Below, piece after piece: positions 23,548 to 35,400 of a stretch of 64,000 nucleotides of DNA. Positions within the stretch are counted from its first letter, which is position 1; each line of letters begins with the position of its first letter. This DNA is from Trachythela sp. YZ-2020. Taxonomy: Eukaryota; Cnidaria; Anthozoa; Malacalcyonacea; Clavulariidae. Below the pieces are notes generated by a model that was given only the letters and a program-made list of their open reading frames with translations, made no database searches and was not told the DNA's origin. The position numbers and the translations under genes were made by a program. Location: contig JADLSH010000199.1 of assembly GCA_016169945.1 (NCBI GenBank), forward strand, positions 372,001 to 436,000. Direction: 5' to 3'.

Positions 23548-23700
23548 TCAGTAAGCCTTACAGGGCAGTAGATTGCGGTCAACTTCAGAACTGTCAGTGA
23601 TACATATAGGAGCAAGAAAATTAGACTACATCTCTCAATTCTTTCAAGAAAAGAACATTTTCTTACTCTGATAACTGCGATTTGACCACCATGTGCGTGT
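23548..23700. mobile_element. MITE family A, shortened copy
   Basis: Left end cagtaagccttacagggcagtag and right end tttgaccaccatgtg are present, with a shortened middle. Confidence 0.6.
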
Positions 23701-25339
23701 GTTGGTTCCGTGCGCTTTTGACGAGCCGCTAGAATTCCCGCTTAGAGAAGCTTAATTTTTTAACTGTATGAAACGCATTTTGGCTGATGCACAGGAAAAC
23801 ACGCAGTTAGATAAATCCACAAACAATTACGAGGCATATTTAGGCTGAAGTAGATAACGACTTCAGGAAATATTAAATCACGTTTAATACGAAGGTAAAA
23901 CTAAGATTGAATTGCACTTTTAAAAACTGTGTCAAAGTTTTAAGCAAGTAAAACATATATAACATGCAAGTCAATAATCACCTAATATCCGTGAGCTTCG
24001 ATGACGTCATTATAGCAATGACAGCTTTGAAAAAAAACTTTCATTTTCATTTCGAGTCTATTTTTCTCCAACATCACACTGACAACCCTTCCTATCTCAG
24101 CTGTATGTCTGAAGAGTTCGACAGCAACCTAACAACACCATCTACCAAACAACAAACAGATCGTTAGAAAGTCACGCTAGAAAAGTACTGTTCAAAAAAG
24201 AACACTTTAATAGCTGTCAGTGTAAGACACTTGTTATATTTTAGCACACTAAACTCTGTCTCTCAGACAGAAGTCACAGAACTAATATAACCCTGAGTGT
24301 GATGTTTGATCGAGCAATATGTAGATAAACAACACGATGTGTACAAGGCTACAAGCATAGTTCTACACATTGCGCATTTCAGATTAAACTGAAATACGGC
24401 AGGTTGTCTTTGATCCCACTAGACTTGTGATATATAACGCAATGTTTATTTATTCAACCAGGGATTACATTCTCAAGCATTGGGCGCGCGTCGCAATCTA
24501 AACTTACCCAACCTTCAGACGCACGATAGCGGATAGCCGGACATGTTTGAGATGTTTAATGCAAACTTAGCACATCCTTACATAAACAAACAAACGCAAA
24601 CAGAAATTTCGGAATAAATTGCGCGCTTGTTATCGCTTCAATGAAATATGTCAATCAACGCGCGCATTGCGCTTATCAAAATATTGAAGACGCAGGAAGA
24701 TTGCGCACTGCCTGGGCACAGGGAGTACCTCCGCGCGCAACCGCCTATGGAGCAGGCTAAGTTGCGCGCAAAAAATGAAATATATTTCTATAATTTATAT
24801 TATGAATAAATTTACATAGGTTGCGCATAGGTTAGAAGTGTGTTGCATGTTGATGCATGCTGAAGGAAAGGACTATGCGAAATTAACCAAACGAACACGG
24901 GTAAATGTGTGTGCATTCTGCGTACGTGGTGAGCTGCACGATATCTGCAAATATTAAAGTCAAACTCGTTAGTAGAAGAAAATTTCTAAAAACTTCTCAT
25001 AAGATTCAACTGCTATAAATTTTTAGTTAAATATACCTTAGAAGCTACCTTAAAAGATGTCCGGCTGCGACAACATAAGCTGCCTTTAACACTCATTATT
25101 TTAAATCATTAGCTTTTCCGTTCTAGAGATCTGGAGTTAACTTACAATTAAATAACCTTCCTTACGCTATTTATATCTAACTTTTGAGCGCATTATCAGA
25201 GATTGTAGCTAAACTGTTTTGTATAAGTTCATAAGTCTTTTAAGTTTACAAAATTTCTAGAACTTTTAGTGAGTCAGTACATTTCTATAATTTAGTACAA
25301 AGCCTGTTTGTAAAGTTTATGGTGTTTGAATGTATTATT

Positions 25340-25450
25340 GTTCAAAGTATTGACCTTTGTTTGGTAGCAATCATTTGGTGACAATAATTTTCTCGCTCCT
25401 GTAAATGTCAATACATTTGAAGTTGACCACTATGTGTAGCACCATAGCAG
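25340..25450. mobile_element. MITE family A, right-half fragment
   Basis: Matches tttctcgctcctgtaaatgtcaat...gttgaccactatgtgtagcacc. Confidence 0.55.
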
Positions 25451-25902
25451 GCTAATTCTATGACAGATCGCTTCAATTCTAATGCATGTTCATTTCATGA
25501 ATTCTAAAATGAATGTTTTATTGTATTTAATTCTACTTTGTTCTGGGTTATTTCTATTCCTATATAGACTCAAGTCTTTTCCGAAGCACTGTTTGTACAG
25601 GATTAACTGAAAGCTTAAAATGAGATTTTTTGCATACAATGTGTGGAGGTGGCATGTGCAATATTCATACATGATTCGTTACGTACACTGATGTTTATCA
25701 TGTTCTAAGTGGCTTTAGTAAAACTGCAATGTCATATAATCATATCAAGAATGTATATAATGTTCATCTGTACATAAGATAAAACGCGGATACGGATAGC
25801 GGACAAGACGCGGGTGATTCGATCAAACGCGGATCAGGTGATATCATATAAATACCTTATAATTTCATTAATATAAATATGAAAACTATTCCACGTACTT
25901 AC

Positions 25903-25973
25903 AAGTTGTTCCTTGACTTTAAGCGAGGTTGCAACGTAGATAAACGATCCTGGTAGAGATTTTGATTTACTAT
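25903..25973 (-). CDS. Possible upstream exon of the polytopic protein gene
   Basis: On the minus strand a 71-nt open segment lies between a good acceptor (ttgtatcacag) and a consensus donor (CTT|GTAAGT). It reads SKSKSLPGSFIYVATSLKVK and then EQL, and ends in phase 0. The first listed exon of the polytopic gene is open upstream of its Met, starts in phase 0 at 13056 and has its own acceptor, so the two would join in frame across an intron of about 12.8 kb. If they do, the true start codon is farther upstream and was not found. It could instead be an exon of another gene or a chance match. Confidence 0.42.
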
Positions 25974-26812
25974 CTGTGATACAAGAGAAAATAGAAGTAA
26001 ATTAAATTAGATTTTTAAGAAGATAATTAAATTAAAAAGTCTTCGTTAAACTTGGGGGTTGAGCTCCGTCTCCCCCAGTTCAATGTTGCAGACAACCTCC
26101 AAATAACGTTCAAAGCTCGGGAAGTGGGGCTTTAAATATCAGAATGTTGTAACAGAGAACTTAGCAAAGGGGCATGCTAATTTTCTAAAGGGAAAAAAGC
26201 GGTCTCAATCAGTTTTGTCCAAGATTATAGCTTTACAGTCCAAAAACATAATTTTTACTAAAATGGGTTGCATATCCACACAGCATAGCCTGGACAGTGT
26301 TTTTATCAATGAAACCTGTATTTTAAGTTCAGGGTGACCCTAGCAGCGATAAAAAGGAGCCTAAATAGAGTGCAAGGCACATGTAGTCACACATGGCTGT
26401 ATATTGTGCGCGCTATATGCAAATGAGCTGTTACAAATAACGCGACATATGCTAATTAAGCTGTTACTAAAACCTCATGGAGGTTAAACTGTGAGTTGAA
26501 CTCCGCTGACGGGAGAAGCTTCGCGAACATGTTATAGCGGAATCTCCCACGCTCAGAAACTGCAGGATATCATAACTTGTCTGAAGAGTTCTAGCCGCGG
26601 TCTGCGGATATTTCCAAGCGAGATAATTGTCCACATTGTTCTAATTGGTTAATTAGAATACGCGCACATTGTTGAAATTCGTACATTTCGAGTTGGGACG
26701 ATCTTTTCGTCACAATGCTCACCATACTTCGCGAAATAAACTGGCGAAACCACACTGGTTATGCTATGCCAATAACCGTGCACCCAGATAGTCTAAAGAC
26801 AACAAATTTCTT

Positions 26813-27300
26813 AAATAATAATATTTAATCAACATAAATACCAGTTTCGGTATATATAGATACATACATAAAAATACAAGAATACATTAATAAGAAACAA
26901 ACTAATGGTGATAGTCTACTTTTAATGAGTTTCAAAAATTGTCAGAACATCGTAACTATATTTTGCAACTAGAGCCATAATTGCTTTGTCTTGCATAGCC
27001 ATTATATAAGTAAAAATATCTTGATGATCAAATGAAGAGAACGAAGAATTTATTTTACAAAGATTATTTATAAAATTAACTCTAAGATTGGTGAGCTTTG
27101 TATTACTGCAGGACATTAAAAAATGTCGTTCGTCTCCAATCTCATTTAGATCACAATGTTTACATACTCTATCACTGTATGAAACATTGTTGTATCGACC
27201 AGTTTCAACCGGTAATCTACGAGCTGATATTCTTAACTTTGTAATAGCCTGTGGATTAAAGATAGATATTTCTCAAGACCAAAGTTAATTTTCAGTTTTT
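26813..27300 (-). mobile_element. LINE 3' remnant with CxxC-HxxxxC tail domain
   Basis: The minus strand from about 27290 reads LRISARRLPVETGRYNN, then VCKHCDLNEIGDERHFLMSC, the Cys/His tail motif (C-x2-C-x-n-E-D/E-x-HFL-x-x-C) typical of LINE polyprotein C-termini. It runs open to TGA at 26922. An AT-rich (AAT)n-like stretch at 26813-26830 fits the 3' end. The reverse transcriptase is absent. Confidence 0.72.
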
Positions 27301-28648
27301 TGAAGTCTTAATTTACCATTGTCTCCACCTTGTTGAATCTGACCTTTTCAGTATTGAATGAAGCATTCATGTAGTGTATTCTTCAAAGAATGGCAAAAAT
27401 GTTCTTGTTCGTTGGGTGGTATTAAGAAATCCTTCAAATTATTAACTTGAAAATTACATAATTGTAGTAAATGATTAAAAATTTGTAAAACAAGATCAGT
27501 TGCTATTTATACCAGCTTTGTTACTCGGTGAGACAACATTCGCGCGAACGAGTATACCTCTGACGCAGTTTGCGCGCTCCGATTAAATCTGCATGGAAGC
27601 AATGTCCTAGAAGTCAAGAACCAGGCAACGGGACGTAAGGAATAAAGATAATATGGAAGAAAAATCACAATGATTTTAACAATGTTATCTGTTCTTTCTC
27701 TTACATTCATAAAAATCCTTAATACAAGCTAAAACTCATAGATTTGAATATTTGACGTTTTCTATTGATGTATATCTTCTGTTCTTAAGATTACTTTCAA
27801 GGACTATAGGACTATGAGTTCAATTTCTGTCACTAAACTCAAGATTATTTTCGCAATACAACGTACTTCTATATATCTAGTTACAAACATGTAAAAAACT
27901 CAACGAGTATTACAACAAAATCTCAATATCGCGTGACCGTTGAACATTAAAACATTCATAATCCCTGGTATGTTAATGGTTTACATTGTATAAGCCATCA
28001 TTAATCTTCTAAACAACTGTTAAGCTTTTAACAAGTGCAGCACTGTTATCATTGCATGAGTATTAACCTTGACATTAAAACAAAAGGCCTCCGTTAAGAG
28101 CATTCCCTAAGTAGGCGTAGGTTTTAAAGCAAATAATTTACAAGCCCCTTTTAAATGCTTGGTAATGATGTTCTTAAAACAATGGATTTGAAACGAAGAC
28201 TATTTCACATAGGGCACAGTCAATGTCGATATATCTCTGTAATCAGTAAAGACTGATTTGCATACAGCATGCAAAAGACAAGATAGATCCAGATTATTTC
28301 ACATAGATAACCATGACTTGGTCACGAAAACCGCGTCCAATTGGGAACTTGGCTTAATAATAAAATTACAATTTACATTGTTTTCTCTCGTGGTTACTTT
28401 GATTGCTTAGATATTTATACTCAGGCCTTGTTGCTATACTGTTTATATTGTCATTATCTTATCTTCCACCAATGATTTATGAATTTTAAACTCTTGTCTT
28501 GTCTCGAAATGTTCTTTCTTTAGAAACATTATCTATGCAACAAAATCTTATCTATCATTCTATAAATATAACAATACATCTGGAAAAATATTAAAGCATT
28601 TGATTCCCACTTTACTTTATCATAACAAACCTAATCTTTCACTTTAAA

Positions 28649-28893
28649 TACTTTTACCCACGCATTTTCAACTTACAATCACAGATTGGGAACATTCAAT
28701 CTAAATTCTACCAGGGTGCCTCCTTAAGGTGTTCTCCTCCCCCCCCCCACCCTAATAATGTCACCTTTATGCCACTACTTTTACACACACATTTTCAACT
28801 TATCTGGGTGGGAACATTCAATCTAAATTCCACCAGGGTGCCTCCTTAAGGTGTTCTCCTCCCCCCCCTTAATAATGTCACCTTTATGCCACT
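28649..28893 (+). repeat. Two tandem copies of about 122 bp
   Basis: aacattcaatctaaattc and ccagggtgcctccttaaggt recur 122 bp apart, each copy ending in a C-run of 8-10 and taatgtcacctttatgccact. Confidence 0.9.
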
Positions 28894-28905
28894 GCATAGG
28901 GAAAT

Positions 28906-28972
28906 GGCCCAGTGATATAGCACATGTGGTTGACGACGGGGGGTCGAACCGGCCATCCTTTTTACTCGTGTG
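28906..28972 (+). mobile_element. Second tRNA-like SINE head, possible
   Basis: tggcccagtgatatagcaca resembles an A box and gggggtcgaaccggcc a B box, about 25 bp apart. No folded tRNA is evident, so a SINE head is more likely than a gene. Confidence 0.35.
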
Positions 28973-29064
28973 GATCTTAGTTTCATTTCATTCCTTATCA
29001 AGTCTTTGAGAAGTGTAGATCAGAAAGCTTGCTCGTCTAGAAGATACCTTAAAAAGGTTATACG

Positions 29065-29256
29065 TGGGTTGGTCAACCAACAGTTATCAGAGTGAGAAAA
29101 TAATGTTAATTCTTTTCATTATGTGTAGTAGTCTTGTATTTGGAGGCAAATAAATAGAATTGAGAGATGTAGTTAAATTTTCTTGCTCCTTTAAAGTGTC
29201 AATGTTTCTGAAGTTGACTACCATCTGCTTCTGTGTAACGGTTACGTGAAACCTAC
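29065..29256. mobile_element. MITE family A copy just upstream of the inhibitor start codon
   Basis: A nearly full copy ending at gttacgtgaaacc, about 30 bp before the exon with the inhibitor gene's ATG, so the element probably supplied intron sequence near the acceptor. Confidence 0.65.
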
Positions 29257-29285
29257 CAATTGATTTATAATCTATTTTGTTTCAG

Positions 29286-29405
29286 AAATGACTGGAAAGA
29301 TGCTGACATTATTTTTGGTGATTTTAACCACTTTACTGTCCAGAACGGAATCTTGTGAGCCCTGTCATAATATGGTCTGCGATACAGATGTATCGAAATG
29401 TAAAG
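29286..29405 (+). CDS. Inhibitor gene exon 1: signal peptide and start of IGFBP module
   Basis: The exon follows a tttcag acceptor and has ATG at 29288. MTGKMLTLFLVILTTLLS is a typical hydrophobic signal peptide, likely cleaved near TES/CEP. The mature start contributes the first four Cys of the IGFBP module (CEPC, VC, KC). The donor is AAAG|GTAAGG, leaving one base (phase 1). Confidence 0.85.
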
Positions 29406-32400
29406 GTAAGGTAAAACTACATTTTATAGATTCAATAGAAACTCAAAACATTTCAATGCTTTCTCAAACGTAGGAGTCTAGTGTGTAGGTAGTATTCTAC
29501 AATAAGCTGCCGTGGTTTGTGTCTGAACTACCTGAAAATATATCTCAAACGTGGGAGCCCAGTGTAGGTAGTATTCTACAGCAAGCTGTCGTGGTTTGTG
29601 TCTGAACTACCAGAAAAAGATATCTCAAACGTGGGAGTCCAGTCCAGTGACAGTGTAGGTAGTATTTTACAATAAGCTGTCGTGGTTTGTGTCTGAACTA
29701 CCTGAAAACGATATCTCAAACGTGGTCGTCCAGAATAGATAGTATTCTACAATAATCTGCTGTGGTTTGTGTCTGAACTACCTGAAAATGCAAGAGAGGT
29801 TCGACTATAAAATATTTCGCCACCCCTTTAATTGTTCTTTTATTGTCATGTTCTGCCAGTCTAGACAAAAATTATCAAGGGTTGTGTTTTAATAAGTGAA
29901 TGCCGGGCCTGGGATGGGAAGAATGTAAATAATTTAGGAAGTCATTTGAAAACATAAAACATGTTTATTTAGTTGTTGGCCAGCTGTGGCTTGCAGAGAC
30001 CAACACAGACCACGTGTGTTTTCGAACTTTCGCGATAAATGTGAAAAAATAGGTACACAGTAGCGTATGCGAGTTAATATAAACGTAAATTACTGTAGAA
30101 TTCTCTTTTCACGGACACCTCGCTAATACGGACACGTCCGATTTTGTACTAGAATTGAAAGATCCCATGTTTCCCAATTAAGTCCAGGTCTGCTGTCCTA
30201 GCTATGTGTTTGAGTTCTGGTTTAATCAATATATCAATTCTGTGCCATGTATAACCCACGGGCACCCCGAAATAATGAAATAATTTCAAGATTTTATCTT
30301 GAAACTCGTGTGAATTCTTGAGCCTACTGAGATAGCGAAAGCATGTTATCAGTGGAAGGTAATATAGCACTTCATCGAAGATTCTCGATCATATCTCTAT
30401 TGAGAAAGATTTTGAAGGGGGTAAAAATATCACATTCACGGCTAGATCAAGTGCTGTGTCCTACGGAGCAGCTGCTATTTAGGAGAGATTTCAGAAAGAT
30501 AAAAACTCAAACCAGGGCAGCTTTAATGTTGAAGAATACTACCACCACCAGACAATCACTGCCTCGTACCCAGGCGCTATAATAGGGGGTACATGGAGTG
30601 TCGCAGTACCCAACAGCCCCTTCGCGCTTGGCTCATTGGCCATCATACGTCCGCTATTTTCTACACAAAACAACGCTAAACAGTGCTCATTATCATTCTC
30701 ATTCATTTCTTTGTTGCGTTCTGGGCATGTTTAGAAAGAAAAATATCGGCAAAGTAAAACGGGATTCATACTCACAATTTTCTTTCTAATATATACTTTT
30801 ACCTACATCGCTCCTGTGTCCGTGTTGCAAATTGCAAATTGCGCAAAAAAATTGCCTCGTGTAAGATGGCCTTAAGATGCCCCTAAGTGTGAATATCAGC
30901 AAATAATCCCAGTCATATAAGTGTCAACAGTTCTGAAGTTGACGCTGCTGCCCGTAACCGTAAACTGAAAACAAACCTAAAAACAAATTTAATTTTTTTT
31001 TTTAATTAATTTATACACTACAATATCAGACTAGAGTAAATCATGGTGAGCAACTCCACATAATAGCCTTCACTCAGTACCTTCAATACAAATTTTATTC
31101 TCTTTTTCAGATGGTGTAGTGAGAGACATGTGTGGTTGCTGTGACGTGTGTGCCAGGGGTGAGGACGAAACCTGTGGAGGATTGTTTCACAACTACGGCA
31201 GATGTGGTACTGGACTCAACTGTGTCAGAAGACGAGCGAACTCCGTCAAAGTCCTGGGGGAGAATGATCTTGTCTCTGGCGTGTGCGAGAAAGGTGAATA
31301 CTTTATTTATACTGGATAGCTCTATCAGTTGTAAACTGTTCCTCATAGAGGTCCAGTAAGGGTCGTCCGTTGTTGCTCTGGTAATACTACAGGAGAAAAC
31401 AAGAGTACCTGGAAAAACCCTGCGGTGTTTTGTGGAGTCAAACTGGAAGCATTCTTCTCAGATGCAATTGAGATGAAATTATCATCAGACAACGACATAT
31501 TGCAGGAATCGAACCCTGGTCACGTGAAAGGCACATGCACTAACCACTGCGCCACCAATACACCTAACCCAAATATTTTTCTTTCTTCACAGAGGAATGT
31601 AAAGACAAGGTTTGTGGTTTTAATCAACGTTGTCTGGTCAACAATCGCGGCAAAGCTCGTTGCGTGTGTCCAAAATACTGTAAGAACAGATATATGCCTG
31701 TCTGTGGTGAGAAGAACGGGAGACATTATTGGAACAGATGTTATCTCAGGAAGGATGAGTGTAGAAGCCAACAGAGAATTGGTTATATCGATGGAGCATG
31801 TAAAAGTAAGTCTGGTTTTGAGTGTGGAAGGGGGTGGGGGGTAGGTAGGGAGGATGAGTGTAGGAGCCAGCAGATAATTGGTTAATATAATTAGTGCTGT
31901 GCAAACTCCGGGTTTTTCATCTCCGGCTCCGGCCAAAAAAACTCCAGCTCCGGCAAATTCGTGAAAATTCGAAATTTAATGGGAATTTCCAATTTCAAAG
32001 TGGAAGCACTATCTTTGACTGTCGTCATAGCTGTCGTCTGCATGGCGCGAGAGCGCGTTCTAATTTATGATTGACAGCCTGAGAATGTTCGACAGTAGTT
32101 TGCAGCACAAATAAGTGCTGCAGGAGTTTTACCGGAGTTGAACAAACTCCGGCTCCGGCAAAATAGGCCAAAACTCCGGCCCCGGCGCACAGCACTATTG
32201 GTTATATCGATGGGAGGGAGGGAGGACGAGTGCAGAAGCCAAGGATGTGTGCAGAAGCCAACAGAGAATTGGTTATATCGATGGAGCATGTAAATCTGGT
32301 TTTGAGTGTGGAAGGGGGAGGGAGGAAGGGGGAGTGTAGAAGCCAACAGAGAATTGGTTATATCGATGCAGCATGTAAAATTAAGTCTGGTTTTGAGTGT

Positions 32401-35400
32401 GGAGGGGATCGATCGAGGGAGGGATGGATGGAGTAAAGCCCTGGCCAAACGATAAGAGTTGATGCGAGTTAGCAAACGAGAGTTTGCATGGGGGTTTTCT
32501 CAACTCTCATGCCCCGGTCAAACCAGAACAAGAGTTGCATGAAAGTTAACTGGATATTACCGCGTGTACCGGTCAAACGAGTAAGACTCTCATAAACCCT
32601 CATCAAAATTTGAACCAACTCAAAGTTGATGAGAGCGCATGAGAGTTGGCGAGAGTTGGCGGTGAAACGCGAGCGAGAGTTGCAACTCTCCTTGACTCTC
32701 ATCAACTCTCATCCTCGTTTGACCGGAGCTTAAGGAAGAAAGGAAGGAAGGAAGGGCAGAAGGATGGAAAGGAAAATGCAGGAGGGAAGGGACCTGTACA
32801 CCTGTAGTGAGGGAAGATAGAAAGAAACAACGATGATCGAACATTTAGTTAACACATTCAATGTCTGATCATTTTCAGGTTGTCATGACAATGGAAAATC
32901 TTACAGATTTGGAGAAACTATCACACACGAAGACAGCTGTGAAAAATGGTAAGTGTTGTGAAGGTACCGATATCAGTCAATCATTTATATCATCTGAGTT
33001 CCTGTTGTTAACAGTGGCGTGTTGTTTCGCTGATAGAACTACTATGAACGAGTTATAGTTTCTTTCTATCTATCTAAGCATGTATATATTAACAATATAT
33101 TTATCAAAGTCTGCTTAACTAATCTGGCTTATATTGTGCCTTGCTATTTGGTAATTAAGATGTTCTGTAGGACTCAGCCATCCTTATATATATTATATAC
33201 TTATCCCCGAGCCGGCGCGAAGCGCTGTGCGAGGGTACTAATTCCGCTTGGAGATTTACACCCGGGTATGTGAAAACATTGTGGAATGCAAAGTCGTCCG
33301 CCATTTGTTTTTGTCATGGACTGGACGTTTTTTTAAGTTATGCACATGCGCGAGTTCAAACCGAGAGAAGAATAGTTTTGCACTCATATATTATGAACAA
33401 AAGTCTGCATGCTGATGCAGTCGAACTTATATTGCGCTTTGCACTTATATAACACTTATACTATATAATAATAATAATAACTTTATTTCAGTGCCAATGT
33501 ATTTAGCTTCAGAGTAAGATAATTGAGGACACTATACTACACTAATCTATATATTTTATGATATGATAAATGATATGAATAAGACTATATGTACAGTTTA
33601 AATTAACAATGTACTAAAGTCTACTGATGGAAACTGTAGCAAATATACAGTACTTTGCTATTTTGTTACATCCACTGTCCAGCCAGAGAACCATATGTTC
33701 AACCATATATTTACCAGTTATTTCTTCTATTCCTTGTAGTGTGTGCCGACATGGTAAATGGGAATGTGAGAACGACCCATCATGTCACAGCCAACAAGAC
33801 TTCCCAGATTTCTGCGATGTCAATGAAAATAACTGTCCAGAAGGTTTTTACTGCCAAGGGGGGAAATATGAACCTTCAATTTCAGTGGTGGATATAGGAA
33901 TTGGATTCTGTATCCCTCTGGATGAAGGTTGGTAGAAATGATGAAAATTTTTCCAACAATTTGTAATTCATTGGACAACCAGAATCTTTCAATACTGCTA
34001 AGGTAGCTTAAAGAACAGAGGAGAGATTTATTCAAAGCCCGTCTAGAAAACCAAATGACTTACATATTTTCTTATATTCCCTAGAACGACCCACTGATGA
34101 TGTGGAAGAATCCTCAGGTGATGACGAATGTCCTAAGCTTGATTGCGAAAACTGTCGCCATGGTTACGTCACGACCTTACAAGGATGTGCAACATGCGAA
34201 TGTATTAAAGGCAAGAATATTGAAAAGTTGTGAGGAAAGACTGTTCACCACAAAATAAGACTTGAAATACTTGTTCTCAGTGTAGGAATAAGTCAAGAAA
34301 ACATTGTACAGAACTAAAAAGGAAATCAATGAATGCGAATCATCCAAATTTTGTCCTGATTACCAAAATTAGTCTAATGACCATTGGACCACAATGCTTT
34401 GCTATCCAGAGTGCACAATCTTAATTCCGAAAAAACACACATCTTGAATAAACTATCCTCGTTGTTTATATATACAACATCCTTTCTCTTACGGAATTTC
34501 GGATTTTGGACCACGAACATAATCTATCCAAGTAGTTTATTTCTGGAAATATTTTGTGGTGAACAATCTTTTCTTTTTTTAAATAATTACATTTTTATTC
34601 AGAGGTTTATCTACTCTTCCATAACGGCCTATTTATTTGCCCTGCTATAAAATTTTAGGCGAGAAAGCTTAATTGCATTTGGTCCAATGGTCAAATTGCA
34701 CTGCTAGCAAATAGTTTCACAGGAACAAAGGATTTGACTTCGAAAAGATTAGGAAAAGAAATATTATTGCAAGATCTACAACTTAAGAATGTTTCAGTAT
34801 TTTCAAAAGTATAGGGGACTGACAATACCTAGCCTACGATATAGAAAATATTGATTTCCTTTTTCGGTTTCTTGGTTTAATTTATATTGAGTTTGTTTCA
34901 AAGAAAATATACAACAGCAATGTAATCGTTAACTAATGTATTTCATAGAGTATAGTTTAACTGTTAGGACACGTGACGTGTGACGTCAGAACAATATTGT
35001 GACGTAAGGTCGCTAAATATTTCCTTAATTTATAGTGCTAAAGCAAAGTTATATATTCAACCTGTAAAGTATAATCGTATACGTTAATTTAATAAATTTT
35101 ATTGAAACGTCATTTAAGTTGGTTTGATTTACCTGGTCACTTGGAGAACATCACTTGGAGAAACGTCACTTGGAGAACATCACAAAATGATATTTAATTC
35201 ACCCGAGTAAATAATGAAGTGTTTTGAGAGAACAAGGGCCAGAATTGACTTTACTCGAATGAATTCTCCACATTCAAGAACATGTACTACCTCTGCATGA
35301 TTTAACCATGAAATCAATTTACGAAAAACAACACTCATTCAAGGATGCAGGATCTAACCATGCTTAACTCAACAATGCGGGACACGCCCTAGCTACCACT

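Larger units (their letters stand above)
15251..25902. other. Gene-poor stretch
   Basis: I see no supportable exon here. Contents are SINE pieces, one dispersed repeat, MITE fragments and, from about 17.6 to 24.8 kb, many TTGCGC/GCGCAA words. If the exon at 25.9 kb is real, this whole stretch is intronic. Confidence 0.5.
27301..29064. other. Upstream region of the inhibitor gene
   Basis: No coding exon is recognised. The tandem 122-bp pair, a tRNA-like SINE head and a MITE lie here. The 5' non-coding exon and promoter of the inhibitor gene should lie here or in 25.9-27 kb, but I cannot place them. Confidence 0.4.

Noticed and set aside
28906..28972. tRNA gene
   Set aside because: A- and B-box-like words are present but no cloverleaf or acceptor stem can be drawn.
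31520..31936. Long minus-strand open frame opposite the Kazal exon
   Set aside because: It is antisense to a well-supported exon and ends in SINE-derived sequence; no domain.
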